Assembly: GCA_040289475.1 (NCBI GenBank)
Contig: PSLF01000007.1
Location: 1-64,000 of the forward strand
Direction of reading: 5' to 3'
From: Acidimicrobiia bacterium
Lineage (GTDB): Bacteria; Actinomycetota; Acidimicrobiia; ATN3; PSLF01
Length of the DNA stretch: 64,000 bases
The translations under genes were made by a program, and so were the position numbers. A model generated the notes under the pieces. The model was not told the DNA's origin, made no database searches, and saw nothing but the letters and a program-made list of their open reading frames with translations. Positions 17,405 to 27,927 of the stretch are shown in pieces (position 1 is the stretch's first letter; the number at the start of each line of letters is the position of its first letter).

Positions 17405-18083
17405 TGCGACAAATTGCGCTCTCTAATCGGGTTGCGACCTCGTCTATGCTGCCACACCCGTCGACGCGAACCACGAGACCCCTTCGTAGATAGTAGTCGA
17501 CGACAGGAGTTGTCTTCTGGTGGTACTGTGCCAGCCTCTCGCGAATTGCTTCAGGCCGGTCGTCATTTCTCACAACGAGCGCCGACCCGCACACGTCGCA
17601 TACACCCTCGGTCTTGGGAGGATTTGCAGCCGCACTGTAGACCCTTCCGCAAGAAGGGTTTGAACACGTTTCTCTACTCGACAAACGCTTGACGACTTCG
17701 TCATCGTCTACCTCCAAAACAGCCACAACGTTTGGAGACTCATCCGGATCGAGCATCAGATCGAGTATTTCGGCTTGCTCCAAGGTCCGAGGAAACCCAT
17801 CGAGACAGTACCCAACCGAGGCCTCTTCAGAAGCTAGGCGCTTTTTTACTATTTCGACGACTAGATGGTCCGGCACGAGATCGCCTGCATCCATGAACCC
17901 CTTGGCCTTCTTGCCCATATCAGAACCGGCGGCTACCTCCGCTCTAAGAATGTCTCCCGTAGCGAAGTGCGGTACCTGAAACCGCGCAGCAATCATTTTT
18001 GCCTGGGTCCCTTTTCCCGCTCCTGGAGGCCCCAAAAGGATTCCTCGAAGAGGTCCGCACGCCGCAACGTCCATATAACTCAC
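17391..18083 (-). CDS. adk: Adenylate kinase
   Basis: Adk balances AMP, ADP and ATP. The P-loop GPPGAGKGTQ is at residues 18-27, followed by the AMP-binding GYCLDGFPRTLEQAE. The lid has four cysteines (CSNPSC and CDVCG), so it is the zinc-binding long form. The 230 residues fit that form. Its GTG start overlaps the secY stop (GTGA), which suggests translational coupling as in other spc operons. Confidence 0.96.
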   Translation of the reverse strand: MSYMDVAACGPLRGILLGPPGAGKGTQAKMIAARFQVPHFATGDILRAEVAAGSDMGKKAKGFMDAGDLVPDHLVVEIVKKRLASEEASVGYCLDGFPRTLEQAEILDLMLDPDESPNVVAVLEVDDDEVVKRLSSRETCSNPSCGRVYSAAANPPKTEGVCDVCGSALVVRNDDRPEAIRERLAQYHQKTTPVVDYYLRRGLVVRVDGCGSIDEVATRLESAICRSLAA

Positions 18084-19381
18084 TTGAGGAACCCCTCATA
18101 GTTTCTCATTGTCAACTGGCTATCGATCTGCTTCATAGTCTCTAGAGCCACACCGACAACTATCAGAATCGATGCCCCACCAAAAGGCACCCTGCTTCCC
18201 AAGTGCCAGACCGCGAACAATACGGTAGGCACGACAGCCACTAATGCAAGGTATAAAGAGCCAGGAAGAGTTATGCGAGTGAGTATACGATCCAAATACT
18301 CGGCGGTAGGTCGGCCTGGACGTATCCCGGGAACAAAACCCCCCTGCTTTTTAACCGACTCAGCCTGACGTACTGGATCAAACTGTATAGCGGTATAAAA
18401 GTAAGAGAAAAAAATAATCATCACAAAGTAAAGACTTAGGTACCAAAAAGACGTTTGACTCGCCAAATGAGTGTTGACAAAGTTTCTGAATCCTTCGAAA
18501 GGCAGAGTCGTCGCTACCAGGCTAGGTAAGTACAACACCGAGCTTGCAAATATGATCGGTATAACTCCTGCATTGTTAACTCTGACGGGCAGATATGTAG
18601 TGGTACCTCCATAAACTCGCCGTCCTACGAGCCTCTTGGAGAAGTGAATGGGGATCTTCTCTTTTCCTTGATCAACAAATACAATAGCGACAAGTATCGC
18701 TAAAAATACCGCCATTACAACAGAGAACTTAACAACCCCTGCGGTCTTATACACTGCTGTCCCCTGAAAGGGGAGGCGGGAAATCACGCTCACGAAGATC
18801 AGGAGCGACATGCCGTTACCGATGCCTCGCTGAGTGATTAGCTCTCCCAGCCACATAATGAGGGCAGTCCCTGCGGTAAGAGTCAGCACCATAACGATAA
18901 CCCGCCCTACGTTCCACACCGGGATGATGTCAATGTCCAACTGTGGACCGCCGATTGCAAACAGCTGCCGGTTATGGGCAAGAAAGAGAATGCCGGTAGA
19001 CTGCATCGTTGCTAGAGCGACAGTCACGTATCGTGTCCACTGTGTAATCTTCCGCTGCCCAATTTCTCCTTGTTCTCTCCATTGCTCAAGCTTCGGAATG
19101 ACCACGCCCATGAGCTGCATGATGATGCTGGCGGTTATATAGGGCATGATCCCGAGGGAGAATATCGACAAGTTCGTTAACGCACCTCCCGAGAACAAAT
19201 CGAGAAATGCGACGATACCCTGATTCTCGCTCTGCTCGCGCACTTGCTGGAGCGCCCTCACACTAACTCCCGGCACCGGAATGTGAGCACCAACGCGGTA
19301 TATTGCGATGATCGCCAGGGTGAAAAGGATCTTGTTCCGCAAATCTGCAATACGGAACATGTTCTTGAAACTGGAGAGCAT
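18080..19381 (-). CDS. secY: Protein translocase channel subunit SecY
   Basis: SecY is the pore of the Sec channel in the cytoplasmic membrane. The 433-residue protein has ten hydrophobic segments and the typical sequences YRVGAHIPVPGV, LDLFSGGAL, GIMPYITASIIMQL and KQGGFVPGIRPGRPTAEYL. Its partner SecE is encoded 30 kb away in the same cluster. It is followed at once by adk. Confidence 0.97.
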   Translation of the reverse strand: MLSSFKNMFRIADLRNKILFTLAIIAIYRVGAHIPVPGVSVRALQQVREQSENQGIVAFLDLFSGGALTNLSIFSLGIMPYITASIIMQLMGVVIPKLEQWREQGEIGQRKITQWTRYVTVALATMQSTGILFLAHNRQLFAIGGPQLDIDIIPVWNVGRVIVMVLTLTAGTALIMWLGELITQRGIGNGMSLLIFVSVISRLPFQGTAVYKTAGVVKFSVVMAVFLAILVAIVFVDQGKEKIPIHFSKRLVGRRVYGGTTTYLPVRVNNAGVIPIIFASSVLYLPSLVATTLPFEGFRNFVNTHLASQTSFWYLSLYFVMIIFFSYFYTAIQFDPVRQAESVKKQGGFVPGIRPGRPTAEYLDRILTRITLPGSLYLALVAVVPTVLFAVWHLGSRVPFGGASILIVVGVALETMKQIDSQLTMRNYEGFLK

Positions 19382-19453
19382 TTGACCCTCCGTCAGTCTC
19401 GGTCTATTAAGAATTCTCGACGATCCATAGCTTCGGGGACCTCCGTCCTTCAG

Positions 19454-19897
19454 CTATGAACCTGTCTCTACGCTTCCTCCAGCAGCCTCTATTTTTTGGC
19501 GCGCCTTTGTGGAACAGGCATCCACTCTCACAACCAAGGCTTTGCCAATCTCTCCACCGGCAAGAATTTTGACTGGCAGCTTTTTCTTAGCCACGAGACC
19601 CTTCGAGCGTATCGCTTCGACATCTACGGTTTCCCCGGCTTCGAACACTTCTCCCAATCGCCCTACGTTAACCACTGCAAACTCCTTTTTGAAAGGGTTC
19701 TTGAACCCCCTCCGTTTCGGCAGGCGCAATTTGAGGGGGGTCTGTCCCCCTTCGAAGCCGACTTTGGTAGTGTCTCTCGCTTTCTGGCCCTTGGTTCCTC
19801 TCCCCGCAGTCTTGCCCCTTCGCCCAGACTCTCCCCTTCCTACACGAATTGCACGCTTTTTAGCTCCTTTGGGGGGACGGAGATGATGCAGTCTCAC
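19454..19897 (-). CDS. rplO: 50S ribosomal protein L15
   Basis: L15 is a late-assembly protein of the large subunit. The sequence [36 protein letters not shown] is typical of its basic N-terminal tail. The 147 residues are the usual length. The start overlaps the rpmD stop by four bases. Confidence 0.96.
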   Translation of the reverse strand: MRLHHLRPPKGAKKRAIRVGRGESGRRGKTAGRGTKGQKARDTTKVGFEGGQTPLKLRLPKRRGFKNPFKKEFAVVNVGRLGEVFEAGETVDVEAIRSKGLVAKKKLPVKILAGGEIGKALVVRVDACSTKARQKIEAAGGSVETGS

Positions 19898-20085
19898 TGA
19901 GTCTCCTCTACTCTCACCAAATGTGATACAGCCCGAACCATTCCCCGAATCTCCGGGCGATTTTCCTTTATAACGGTTTGGCCGATTCTTCTGAGACCCA
20001 GCGCTTTGAGAGTACGTCGTTGAGCTGGCTTGCGCCCGATCGCGCTACGTACCTGAGTAATCGCGAGCTTTCCTTTGGATCCCAT
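19894..20085 (-). CDS. rpmD: 50S ribosomal protein L30
   Basis: L30 is a small large-subunit protein. The 63 residues contain [26 protein letters not shown], diagnostic for bacterial L30. It lies between rpsE and rplO with a four-base overlap to rplO. Confidence 0.96.
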   Translation of the reverse strand: MGSKGKLAITQVRSAIGRKPAQRRTLKALGLRRIGQTVIKENRPEIRGMVRAVSHLVRVEETQ

Positions 20086-20101
20086 CGTTGTCGGACTCCT
20101 A

Positions 20102-20731
20102 CTACTCTGCCGTACTCGCAGTGGATTTGCCTTCTGGCATGGGGAGCTCTGTGCTCTCGCCGACTTTCGAGTAGCGAGTAGAGCTCGTTCGCTTATAGGC
20201 CTCCACTAGGGGACGAGGCATTATTTCTTCGGCTGGGAGACCCCTCAGCCTCGACACCTCCTCTGGGTTGCAAAGCTTGGTCAAAGCATCGATAGTCGCC
20301 CGCACAACGTTGATCGCGTTGTTACTACCCAGAGATTTTCCCAACACATCGCGGACTCCCGCGCACTCAAGTATGGCCCTAACTCCACCCCCTGCGATGA
20401 CTCCCGTACCGGGCGCTGCAGGACGAAGTAAGACCTTCGCTCCCCCCCACTCACCAGTGACCGCATGGGTTATGGTCGACCCTGCCATTGGGATTCTTAA
20501 AAAGTTCTTCTTCGCTTCGTCTATGCCCTTTTGTATAGCCATCGGCACTTCACGCGCTTTGCCGTATCCAACGCCAACGCGCCCTGCTCGGTCGCCGACC
20601 ACCATCAGCGCGGTGAAGCTGAACCGGCGTCCGCCTTTGACTACCTTGGCAACTCGATTTACTTCGACCACACGCTCTTCGAACTCGTGGGTCTCGTCTA
20701 AAGAGAAGGAATCTGTGCGAGAATCCGCCAT
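20102..20731 (-). CDS. rpsE: 30S ribosomal protein S5
   Basis: S5 is part of the mRNA entry channel and affects decoding accuracy. The double-stranded RNA-binding part ([22 protein letters not shown]) and the [23 protein letters not shown] motif are intact. At 209 residues it exceeds the usual 160-170 through polar tails at both ends. Confidence 0.97.
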   Translation of the reverse strand: MADSRTDSFSLDETHEFEERVVEVNRVAKVVKGGRRFSFTALMVVGDRAGRVGVGYGKAREVPMAIQKGIDEAKKNFLRIPMAGSTITHAVTGEWGGAKVLLRPAAPGTGVIAGGGVRAILECAGVRDVLGKSLGSNNAINVVRATIDALTKLCNPEEVSRLRGLPAEEIMPRPLVEAYKRTSSTRYSKVGESTELPMPEGKSTASTAE

Positions 20732-20757
20732 TTACGCTCTCGTTTCGCTCGTTTCAC

Positions 20758-21123
20758 CTAGAACTTTAAGCCCGCTTGGCGAGCACCATCCGCCAGCGCG
20801 GCTACGCGCCCATGGAACTTGTAGCCCCCCCTGTCGAAAACCGCACTCGATATCCCCTTTTCCAGAGCTCGCTGCCCAATGCGCTCTCCTACACCTTTTG
20901 CTATATCGACCTTACGGTGCGAAGAGGAGCCCGTTACAACATTGATCTTTTCAAGGCTTGACGCAGCTGCAAGAACCCGACCGGAGTTGTCGTCCACGAG
21001 CTGGGCGTAGATGTGCTTGGATGATCTAAACACTACAAGGCGAGGTCGGTCAGCGGTACCCGATACCCGCTTTCTCACTCGCTTGTGGCGTCTTCTACGT
21101 CGTTCGGTCCGCTCAAGCTTCAA
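20758..21123 (-). CDS. rplR: 50S ribosomal protein L18
   Basis: L18 binds 5S rRNA in the central protuberance. The stretch [27 protein letters not shown] and the ending [19 protein letters not shown] are diagnostic. The length is normal at 121 residues. Confidence 0.97.
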   Translation of the reverse strand: MKLERTERRRRRHKRVRKRVSGTADRPRLVVFRSSKHIYAQLVDDNSGRVLAAASSLEKINVVTGSSSHRKVDIAKGVGERIGQRALEKGISSAVFDRGGYKFHGRVAALADGARQAGLKF

Positions 21124-21162
21124 AATAGCTCCTCCACTGCACTAATACCCTGCAGCACCGGC

Positions 21163-21699
21163 TCACACCCCAGTCTTGCCGGCCTTTCTCCGGATTGCCT
21201 CTCCCTCGTACCGCACACCTTTGCCCTTGTAAGGTTCTGGCGGTCGCAAAGCTCGTAGCTGAGCCGCCACCTGACCCACCTTTTGTTTGTCTACGCCACT
21301 AATGACGATCTTGTTCGGTTGCGGAACATCTATCGTGACGTCTTCCGACGGCTCGAAGTGCACTGGATGAGAGAAGCCGAGACTGAGATCAACCCCCCGT
21401 CCTTTTGAGCTAGCCCTGTATCCCACACCTACGATCTCGAGTGTTTTAGTAAACCCCCTCGAGACTCCCTCTACCATGTTGGACACGAGCGCACCCGCAA
21501 GACCGTGCATAGCACGAGTCGTTCTAGACTCGTTCGTTCTCTCTAGCCTGACCAATCCGTCTTCAACGTGAGCTACGATCCCCTCCGGTAGGGTCCACTC
21601 CAATGAACCCTTCGGACCACTTACGCGCACAGCTCTGCCGTCAATAGCAATTTCTACGCCATTTGGGAGTACAATAGGCTTTCTCCCGATCCTAGACAC
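21163..21699 (-). CDS. rplF: 50S ribosomal protein L6
   Basis: L6 lies near the factor-binding site of the large subunit. It has two repeats of an RNA-binding fold; SRIGRKPIVLPNGVEI at the start and the signature PEPYKGKGVRYEGEAIRRKAGKTG at the end are standard. It has 178 residues, as expected. Confidence 0.97.
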   Translation of the reverse strand: MSRIGRKPIVLPNGVEIAIDGRAVRVSGPKGSLEWTLPEGIVAHVEDGLVRLERTNESRTTRAMHGLAGALVSNMVEGVSRGFTKTLEIVGVGYRASSKGRGVDLSLGFSHPVHFEPSEDVTIDVPQPNKIVISGVDKQKVGQVAAQLRALRPPEPYKGKGVRYEGEAIRRKAGKTGV

Positions 21700-21737
21700 T
21701 CGTACTCACCTCGCCACCCAAATCGCCGGCCAACTGA

Positions 21738-22136
21738 CTACCACACCTCGCACACGACCTCGCCACCAAGCCGTTGGCTGCGAGCTTTCCGATCCGACAT
21801 TAGACCTTTAGGAGTGGAGATTACAGCGACTCCCATTCCTCCCAACACTCTTGGTAGTTTGCTTGCTTTGGCATACACCCGACGTCCAGGCTTGGACACC
21901 CGTCTTATTCCATGGATCACTCGCTCCTTGTTATCGCCGTACTTCAAACGTATAACTAATAGAGGAACAGGTGATGCTTCTCTAATTTCATACCCCTCTA
22001 TATAGCCTTCTTTGTAAAGCAGAGCCGCTAGAGCCAACTTTATTTTTGACACAGGAGTTGCCACCTCTGTCTTGTAGACGAGGTTTGCATTCCTGATACT
22101 CGTTAGCATGTCAGCAATAGGATCGGTTTGGCTCAT
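21738..22136 (-). CDS. rpsH: 30S ribosomal protein S8
   Basis: S8 binds the central domain of 16S rRNA and, in several bacteria, represses the spc operon. [21 protein letters not shown] and the C-terminal [31 protein letters not shown] are diagnostic. The 132 residues are normal. Confidence 0.97.
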   Translation of the reverse strand: MSQTDPIADMLTSIRNANLVYKTEVATPVSKIKLALAALLYKEGYIEGYEIREASPVPLLVIRLKYGDNKERVIHGIRRVSKPGRRVYAKASKLPRVLGGMGVAVISTPKGLMSDRKARSQRLGGEVVCEVW

Positions 22137-22172
22137 CTGCTTTCCTACCCGAAGGAACCCGTAACGTACTTA

Positions 22173-22358
22173 CTACCAGCTCGCCTTTCTGAGGCCTGAA
22201 ATCTCACCCTTGTGGGCCAACTCTCTCAAGCACAACCTACACAAGCCAAACTTGCGATAGACCGATCTCGGCCTCCCACACCTCTCGCAACGAGAGTACT
22301 TTCGCACTTTAAACTTGGGCTCTTTTTTAGCCTTCTCGATAAGAGCCTTGCGGGCCAT
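22173..22358 (-). CDS. rpsN: 30S ribosomal protein S14, zinc-binding type (S14Z)
   Basis: S14 lies in the head of the small subunit. From the ATG of [21 protein letters not shown] it has 61 residues and two CxxC pairs (CERCGRP and CRLC), which marks the short zinc-binding type. A longer open frame upstream is unlike the family. One base separates it from rplE. Confidence 0.96.
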   Translation of the reverse strand: MARKALIEKAKKEPKFKVRKYSRCERCGRPRSVYRKFGLCRLCLRELAHKGEISGLRKASW

Positions 22359-22359
22359 A

Positions 22360-22932
22360 TCAGCGCTCCTTCTGTTTGAAGGGAAACCCAAGTGACGACA
22401 ACAGCTCGTACGCGTGATCGTCGTTGTCTGCTGTGGTGACAATCGTCACGTCCATCCCGCGTACCGCGTCGATCTTGTCGTAGTCAATTTCTGGATACAC
22501 GAGTTGTTCTGTAAAGCCAAAACTATAATTTCCTCTTCCATCGAATGAACTAAGCGGCATTCCCCGAAAGTCACGCACCCTGGGGATGGCTAGTGTCACT
22601 GTACGGTCGAAAAACTCCCACATGCGATCACCTCGGAGAGTTACCGAAACACCTACTGGCATTCCCTTCCGCAGTTTGAAACCTGCTATCGATTTCTTAG
22701 CTCTGTTCAACTTAGGTTTCTGTCCGGTTATGACAGCCAGATCCTGCATAGCCCCGTCGATTTTTTTTGGGTCTGTAACGCCTTCTCCCACGCCAATGTT
22801 TACCACGATCTTTTCGAGACGGGGCACTTGCATAATATTGGTGAGATTCAACTTTTTCTGAAGCGAAGGCCGAACTTCTTCAAGATATTTCTTCTTCAAC
22901 CTCGGAATTGGACGCTGACCATTGCCGCTCAT
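22360..22932 (-). CDS. rplE: 50S ribosomal protein L5
   Basis: L5 binds 5S rRNA and forms a bridge to S13. The motifs [45 protein letters not shown] and [18 protein letters not shown] identify it. I start at the ATG that overlaps the end of rplX by four bases (ATGA), giving 190 residues; a start five codons earlier is also open. Confidence 0.96.
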   Translation of the reverse strand: MSGNGQRPIPRLKKKYLEEVRPSLQKKLNLTNIMQVPRLEKIVVNIGVGEGVTDPKKIDGAMQDLAVITGQKPKLNRAKKSIAGFKLRKGMPVGVSVTLRGDRMWEFFDRTVTLAIPRVRDFRGMPLSSFDGRGNYSFGFTEQLVYPEIDYDKIDAVRGMDVTIVTTADNDDHAYELLSSLGFPFKQKER

Positions 22933-23249
22933 AACTCGTCCCCGCACTTCTTACACACCCTGACCTTGCCGACCTCGGTGAACTCAAATCCTGCGCGGGT
23001 AGGACCACAGCTCTTACAGACCAGCATCACATTGGAGATGTGAACAGGCATTTCCCTGTCTATCCTGCCACCCTGCAATACGTTTCCAGAAGGTTTCTGA
23101 TGCTTTTTTGCAATGTTGAGTCCTTCCACGACAACTAAATTCTTCTCGGGAATCACGCGCACCACGCGTCCCTCAGCGTTTCTCGCAGTGCGATCTTTTC
23201 CAGCCACAATGCGGACTGTGTCTCCACGCCGAATTTTTAGTTTTTTCAC
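22929..23249 (-). CDS. rplX: 50S ribosomal protein L24
   Basis: L24 is an assembly initiator of the large subunit with a KOW motif ([28 protein letters not shown]). I start at the GTG that has AGGTGG eight bases upstream, giving 106 residues at family length. The C-terminal part has four cysteines in CKSC and CKKC, a possible zinc site often seen in this protein. Confidence 0.95.
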   Translation of the reverse strand: MKKLKIRRGDTVRIVAGKDRTARNAEGRVVRVIPEKNLVVVEGLNIAKKHQKPSGNVLQGGRIDREMPVHISNVMLVCKSCGPTRAGFEFTEVGKVRVCKKCGDEL

Positions 23250-23298
23250 TCGAAATGCCACCTCTGCCGCCTTTAGGGCACAATCCTGCAAATCGCGC

Positions 23299-23667
23299 TC
23301 AGATTACTTCTGGAGCGAGCGAGACAATTCGCATGAACTTCTTTTCCCTTAGCTCCCGTCCCACAGGACCGAAAATTCTCGTTCCCCGGGGCTGTTTTTG
23401 ATCGTTGACAAGAACGCATGCGTTGTCGTCGAAGCGGATGTAACTTCCGTCTGGTCTACGAACTTCTTTGCGAGTGCGTACAACGACACAGCGGACTACG
23501 TCTCCCTTTTTCACAGAGGAAGCCGGAGTCGCTTCCTTAACCGTTGCGATTAGCTCATCGCCGATAGACGCGTAGCGCCGACCCGAGCCTCCGAGGACTC
23601 TAATACACAAAACTTCTTTGGCGCCTGTGTTGTCGGCTACCTTGAGCCGGGACTCCTGTTGAATCAC
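23299..23667 (-). CDS. rplN: 50S ribosomal protein L14
   Basis: L14 contacts 16S rRNA at an intersubunit bridge. [27 protein letters not shown] and [29 protein letters not shown] are highly conserved. The 122 residues are the standard length. Confidence 0.98.
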   Translation of the reverse strand: MIQQESRLKVADNTGAKEVLCIRVLGGSGRRYASIGDELIATVKEATPASSVKKGDVVRCVVVRTRKEVRRPDGSYIRFDDNACVLVNDQKQPRGTRIFGPVGRELREKKFMRIVSLAPEVI

Positions 23668-23682
23668 TTCTTGCGCTCCGGC

Positions 23683-23961
23683 CTACTTTGCCCTCTCTAC
23701 AATCTCCGCTATCCGCCACCTCTTCAGCTTTGACAACGGGCGGGTTTCGACGATGACCACGCGGTCGCCTTCTCGAACCTCGTTTTCCTCATCGTGTGCG
23801 TAATACTTCTTGGTCGTCTTTACAATCCGTCCGTACTTCGGGTGTCGAAGAGTGCGCTCTACAGCGACGACGGCTGTTTTGCTCATTTTTGCGCTAGTCA
23901 CCACGCCAATCCGCCTCTTGCGTATTGCCCTCTTCGCGCCGTTCTGAGTGCCCTCACTCAT
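23683..23961 (-). CDS. rpsQ: 30S ribosomal protein S17
   Basis: S17 binds the 5' domain of 16S rRNA through an OB fold. The sequence [32 protein letters not shown] is diagnostic. The 92 residues are normal. Its start overlaps the rpmC stop by four bases. Confidence 0.97.
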   Translation of the reverse strand: MSEGTQNGAKRAIRKRRIGVVTSAKMSKTAVVAVERTLRHPKYGRIVKTTKKYYAHDEENEVREGDRVVIVETRPLSKLKRWRIAEIVERAK

Positions 23962-24341
23962 TTATCCACAGCCCTGTTATCGTTGCTGCCCAAACTTTCT
24001 TCAGGCATATCTTCGTTGTCGGCCTCCGCTTCATCTGTCCCTTCTCGCTCTTCTTCTGGCTCCTCCGTTTCCACCACCGGTCTGCGACGAAACAGCCTCC
24101 GCCTTCGCTTTTGTGCCGTCTCCTCAACCGAAGGTCTCAGGGTGATTCCAAGCTCTCGCTCTCTAATTACCGTAAGTACGCGAGCTAACTCTCTCTTGAT
24201 CTCTCTCAATCTCTTGTAGTTGTCGAGGCGTCCAGTCGCCTTCTGGAACCGGAGATTAAACAGTTCTGAGCGAAGCTCCTCTGCTCGCTCGTGGAGCTCG
24301 TCAGTGCTTGCTTCTCTTAGCTGCTTCGCCTTAGTGGTCAC
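23958..24341 (-). CDS. rpmC: 50S ribosomal protein L29 with a long charged C-terminal tail
   Basis: L29 lies at the tunnel exit, where it helps dock trigger factor and SRP. The core ([53 protein letters not shown]) is complete within the first 70 residues. The protein then continues for about 55 residues, first an arginine-rich patch ([10 protein letters not shown]) and then a strongly acidic stretch. The usual length is 60-75, so the 127 residues here are unusual. The frame has no sign of an error, and its stop overlaps the rpsQ start. Confidence 0.93.
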   Translation of the reverse strand: MTTKAKQLREASTDELHERAEELRSELFNLRFQKATGRLDNYKRLREIKRELARVLTVIRERELGITLRPSVEETAQKRRRRLFRRRPVVETEEPEEEREGTDEAEADNEDMPEESLGSNDNRAVDK

Positions 24342-24347
24342 GGAGGC

Positions 24348-24758
24348 TCACGCCTCCCTCGTGACAAAACGGGTTTTCACCGGCAGTTTGTGAGCCGCCA
24401 GGCGCATCGCTTCCCTCGCCACCGGCTCAGCCACGCCTGCGAGCTCGAACATTACCCGTCCAGGTTTCACTACAGCCACCCACTTCTCTGGATTTCCTTT
24501 TCCCGATCCCATGCGAGACTCAAGTGGCTTGGATGTAACAGGCTTGTCCGGAAAAATCGTGATCCAGACCTTTCCACCCCGCCTTATATGGCGGGTAATC
24601 GCAATCCTTGCTGCTTCTATCTGGCGGTTAGTAATCCAGCCTGGCTCTAGAGCCTGTAGCCCAAAGTCACCCCAGGTAACTTTCGTTCCACCCTTGGCCG
24701 CACCTTTCATCCGGCCACGTTGTTGCTTTCTGTGCTTGTATTTGCGCGGCATCAACAT
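24348..24758 (-). CDS. rplP: 50S ribosomal protein L16
   Basis: L16 lies near the peptidyl transferase and A site. [16 protein letters not shown] at the start and the [25 protein letters not shown] motif are diagnostic. The length is normal. Two ATG codons lie two codons apart; GGAGAG favours the first. An unusually long 151-base gap separates it from rpsC. Confidence 0.96.
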   Translation of the reverse strand: MLMPRKYKHRKQQRGRMKGAAKGGTKVTWGDFGLQALEPGWITNRQIEAARIAITRHIRRGGKVWITIFPDKPVTSKPLESRMGSGKGNPEKWVAVVKPGRVMFELAGVAEPVAREAMRLAAHKLPVKTRFVTREA

Positions 24759-24828
24759 CGCAATTACTCTCCGCGTACTAGCAACACAGCCAAATCCAAG
24801 ACTTTACCCAAAAGCAGCTCGACCAGGT

Positions 24829-24843
24829 GTCCCAATTTGGGAC
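24829..24843. repeat. 15-bp perfect palindrome between rpsC and rplP
   Basis: GTCCCAA-T-TTGGGAC reads the same on both strands around a single central base. It lies in the 151-base gap between rpsC and rplP, where other bacteria usually have overlapping or adjacent genes. It could be a protein-binding site; as RNA the loop would be too tight for the full stem. Confidence 0.5.
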
Positions 24844-24909
24844 GATCCCATATGCCATGACGAATGCCGCCTGCGCTATCGCCAGGTGCATAGCCCCGGG
24901 GCAGCTAAA

Positions 24910-25941
24910 TCAGTGCTGCTCGCTGCCCCCTCCCGTGGAATCGTCTTCGCCCAAGTCGTGGATACCTTCGGAACCTTGAGGCTCTTCGGTTTGCTCCTCA
25001 GAGGAAACCTCCCCTTTTTGTGCACTCGCATCGGGGATAGCAGCGTGCCTTTCATTTGTGAACTCTTGATTTACGGGCTCGCTACCTCCGACACTCTTTT
25101 TCTGCTCGGCTAGTGAGCGGGTCCTTGCCACGATTAGGCGCTTTCCCCCTGAAACCTCCTCTAGAGGCTCAACGTCGTCCCCCACGTCGGAAACAACTCG
25201 GCCCTTGGTCGCCACTTCGACACGGGCCTTCGGTGAGGTCAAATGGGTGGAGACCCCAGCCGCCATGGCTGCCTCCACAACGATCTTTTCCTCCTCCTCT
25301 CGATGCCTCAACTCGACGACATCGCCTTTGTAAATCCACACCTTGACACCGATCTGGCCGGCTTTAGTTTTGGCCTCTGCAAACCCATAATCAATGTCAG
25401 CCCTAATGGTCTGCAAAGGCACTCGTCCCTCTCGATACCACTCCCGGCGAGACATCTCAGCTCCACCTAATCTTCCCGAGCATTGAACGCGTATCCCTTG
25501 TACGTGAGGCGACTTCAGCGCAGCCTGAACGGCGCGCTTCATCGCTCTCCTGAAATTCACCCTCCCAGCCAGCTGGTCGGCTATGGATTGGGCAAGGAGA
25601 GTGGCATCCTGCTCTGGGTTTTTAACCTCGACGATGGAAACTTGAGTTTTCCTGCCAGTGATCTTCTGAATTCCCTGCCTGAGCCGGTCGACCTCCGTTC
25701 CGCCTCGGCCAATTACTATTCCAGGACGAGCAGTGTGAATGTCTACGACGATAGAGTCGTGGCCTTTGCGCTCAATCTCGATACGAGATATGCCAGCCCT
25801 GTGGAGCGTCTTATGAATGTACTCACGGATCCGGATGTCTTCGATTAGATACGTCTTGTATTCTTTCTCCGCGAACCACCGGGACTTCCACTGAGTGAGC
25901 GTCCCCAACCTAAACCCGTATGGATTCACCTTCTGGCCCAT
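24910..25941 (-). CDS. rpsC: 30S ribosomal protein S3 with a long acidic C-terminal tail
   Basis: S3 forms part of the mRNA entry channel and has helicase-like activity. The KH domain ([18 protein letters not shown]), the [17 protein letters not shown]-like motif and [11 protein letters not shown] are intact within the first 215 residues. About 125 further residues follow, mostly acidic and polar (Glu, Ser, Gln, Gly), giving 343 in total against the usual 210-275. The tail ends just before the 151-base gap to rplP. Confidence 0.95.
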   Translation of the reverse strand: MGQKVNPYGFRLGTLTQWKSRWFAEKEYKTYLIEDIRIREYIHKTLHRAGISRIEIERKGHDSIVVDIHTARPGIVIGRGGTEVDRLRQGIQKITGRKTQVSIVEVKNPEQDATLLAQSIADQLAGRVNFRRAMKRAVQAALKSPHVQGIRVQCSGRLGGAEMSRREWYREGRVPLQTIRADIDYGFAEAKTKAGQIGVKVWIYKGDVVELRHREEEEKIVVEAAMAAGVSTHLTSPKARVEVATKGRVVSDVGDDVEPLEEVSGGKRLIVARTRSLAEQKKSVGGSEPVNQEFTNERHAAIPDASAQKGEVSSEEQTEEPQGSEGIHDLGEDDSTGGGSEQH

Positions 25942-25946
25942 CGCTA

Positions 25947-26345
25947 CTACTCCTCAGGCTCTTGCCGTGCCAACGCGATGGTCATATGACAGGTACGCTT
26001 GCGGATGCGCGTAGCGCGTCCTCTGGCCCTGGGACGCCATCGCCGCAGGGTCGGACCTTCGTCGACAAAAATTCTCGAGACGTACAGCTCATCTCGGTCA
26101 AAGCGATACTTCTGCGCCGCGTTAGCTACCGCAGATTCGAGAAGTTTCTTGAGCGGCCTAGCAGCATCCCTCTTCGAAAACTCTAAAACTCGCAAGGCCT
26201 CCTCAACGTCGAGTCCCCTTATGAGATCGGCGACCGCCCTAGCCTTATATGGCGAGACCCTCACGTATCGAGCCACAGCTGTCGCCTCTTTCGCTTCGCC
26301 TACAACACCTTCAGCCACTGTTGCCTCTGCGTACCTTTTACCCAC
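25947..26345 (-). CDS. rplV: 50S ribosomal protein L22
   Basis: L22 lines the peptide exit tunnel with its long hairpin. The sequence [20 protein letters not shown] and the hairpin region [30 protein letters not shown] are diagnostic. At 132 residues it has a short N-terminal extension. It lies five bases before rpsC. Confidence 0.97.
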   Translation of the reverse strand: MGKRYAEATVAEGVVGEAKEATAVARYVRVSPYKARAVADLIRGLDVEEALRVLEFSKRDAARPLKKLLESAVANAAQKYRFDRDELYVSRIFVDEGPTLRRWRPRARGRATRIRKRTCHMTIALARQEPEE

Positions 26346-26411
26346 CTACTGGCCAGACCCGAGTGTTTGCGCATCGCGCTCAAATCCGGATAAACAGTCT
26401 CACCTTTGGGA

Positions 26412-26690
26412 CTATCTCCTAGTGGATTTCTCTGACTTGACATGCGATCGGAATGTCCTCGTAGGCACAAATTCGCCAAGTTTGTGCCCGACCATCGCTT
26501 CCGTAACATACACAGGAACATGTCTACGTCCGTCATAGACGGCAATCGTGTGTCCGACCATCTCCGGCGTAATCGTCGATCTTCTCGACCATGTCCTTAT
26601 GAGCCTTTTTTCGTTTTTGGAGTTGAGCTCGGCAATTTTCCGCGCCAGATGGTCGTCGACAAACGGTCCCTTCCTTAAACTCCTCGGCAC
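26412..26690 (-). CDS. rpsS: 30S ribosomal protein S19
   Basis: S19 sits in the head of the small subunit next to S13. [42 protein letters not shown] and the ending [12 protein letters not shown] are highly conserved. It has 92 residues, the usual length. Confidence 0.98.
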   Translation of the reverse strand: MPRSLRKGPFVDDHLARKIAELNSKNEKRLIRTWSRRSTITPEMVGHTIAVYDGRRHVPVYVTEAMVGHKLGEFVPTRTFRSHVKSEKSTRR

Positions 26691-26777
26691 TGTTCCCCCT
26701 TAGTCCTACAAAGCATTTGGCGGCGCGAAATCATGAGATCCCGCCGCCAGGCCTCAAAGAACGCCACACCGCCGGCT

Positions 26778-27614
26778 TCAGCGTCGCCTCTTCCCTGTCC
26801 GCCTTCGCCTTACAATCAATCGATCAGACGCCTTGCCCTTCTTTCGGGTTCTCCCCTCTTTCTTCCCCCAAGGCGAGACTGGATGTCGGCCTCCTGAACT
26901 CTTTCCCTCACCCCCTCCGAGGGGATGGTCGACGGGGTTCATCGCCACCCCGCGAGTGTGAGGACGCCTTCCTAGCCAGCGTGCCCTCCCAGCTTTTCCA
27001 ATACTCACGAGCTCGGCCTCGGAGTTCCCAACCGAGCCCACAGTGGCCTTACACTCAAGCAACACCAATCGGTGCTCGGACGAAGGCAGCCGCAGTTGGG
27101 CATAGCGCCCCTCTTTGGCCATTAGTTGTGCCCCCCCTCCCGCAGAACGCACGAGCTTTCCGCCCGCCCCTGGCCTTAGTTCAATATTGTGCACGACCGT
27201 TCCCACAGGGATATTTCTCAGAGGAAGGGAATTGCCTGGCTTTATGTCAGCAGAGGGTCCGGATTCCACGGTGTCGCCGACTGCCAGGCCCTCTGGGGCA
27301 ATAATGTATCGCTTCTCACCGTCCAAGTAATGCAGTAGAGCTATACGCGCGTTCCTGTTCGGGTCGTACTCAATCGCCGCTACCTTAGCGGGAACACCTT
27401 CTTTATCTCGCCTGAAATCTACGATCCTGTAGCGGCGTTTGTGTCGGCCACCCCGATGTCGAGCAGTTACACGCCCATACACGTTCCGCCCTGATTTCTT
27501 GGGCAGCGGGGCTAGAAGAGACCGCTCAGGCTCTTTTTTGGTAATGTCCGCAAAGTCAGAGTACGTCTGAAATCGCGTCGTAGAGGTATAGGGCTTTAGT
27601 CGCTTGAGTCCCAC
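26778..27614 (-). CDS. rplB: 50S ribosomal protein L2
   Basis: L2 is needed for subunit joining and lies close to the peptidyl transferase centre. [18 protein letters not shown] and the conserved histidine region [25 protein letters not shown] are intact, with the basic C-terminal tail. The length is normal at 278 residues. Confidence 0.98.
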   Translation of the reverse strand: MGLKRLKPYTSTTRFQTYSDFADITKKEPERSLLAPLPKKSGRNVYGRVTARHRGGRHKRRYRIVDFRRDKEGVPAKVAAIEYDPNRNARIALLHYLDGEKRYIIAPEGLAVGDTVESGPSADIKPGNSLPLRNIPVGTVVHNIELRPGAGGKLVRSAGGGAQLMAKEGRYAQLRLPSSEHRLVLLECKATVGSVGNSEAELVSIGKAGRARWLGRRPHTRGVAMNPVDHPLGGGEGKSSGGRHPVSPWGKKEGRTRKKGKASDRLIVRRRRTGKRRR

Positions 27615-27624
27615 CTTGTCCCTC

Positions 27625-27927
27625 TCAGCCCTCGAATATGTCGATCTTTTCGCCAGCCGCTAGGGTCACGATCGCATACTTTCGCGCCGCAGTCTTTCCG
27701 TACTTCCAAGTCCTCGGGGATCGCCTACGCTTAGCCGGACGTTTGACTATGTTGACGCCGACTACTGAAACTCCAAAGATTTGTTCGACTGCCTGACGGA
27801 TTGCAGTCTTGGAAGCGTCGGGGTGGACTACGAACGTGTACTTCCCCGCCTCGATCTGCCCATAGGACTTCTCGGTGACTACCGGCTCTATGAGAATATC
27901 CCTCGGATTACGAGTCGTCTTCGGCAT
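27625..27927 (-). CDS. rplW: 50S ribosomal protein L23
   Basis: L23 is the tunnel-exit docking site for trigger factor and SRP. From [22 protein letters not shown] it has 100 residues at family length. The frame stays open far upstream inside rplD, but those residues are not L23-like. The start overlaps the end of rplD by about 20 bases, which suggests coupling. Confidence 0.95.
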   Translation of the reverse strand: MPKTTRNPRDILIEPVVTEKSYGQIEAGKYTFVVHPDASKTAIRQAVEQIFGVSVVGVNIVKRPAKRRRSPRTWKYGKTAARKYAIVTLAAGEKIDIFEG

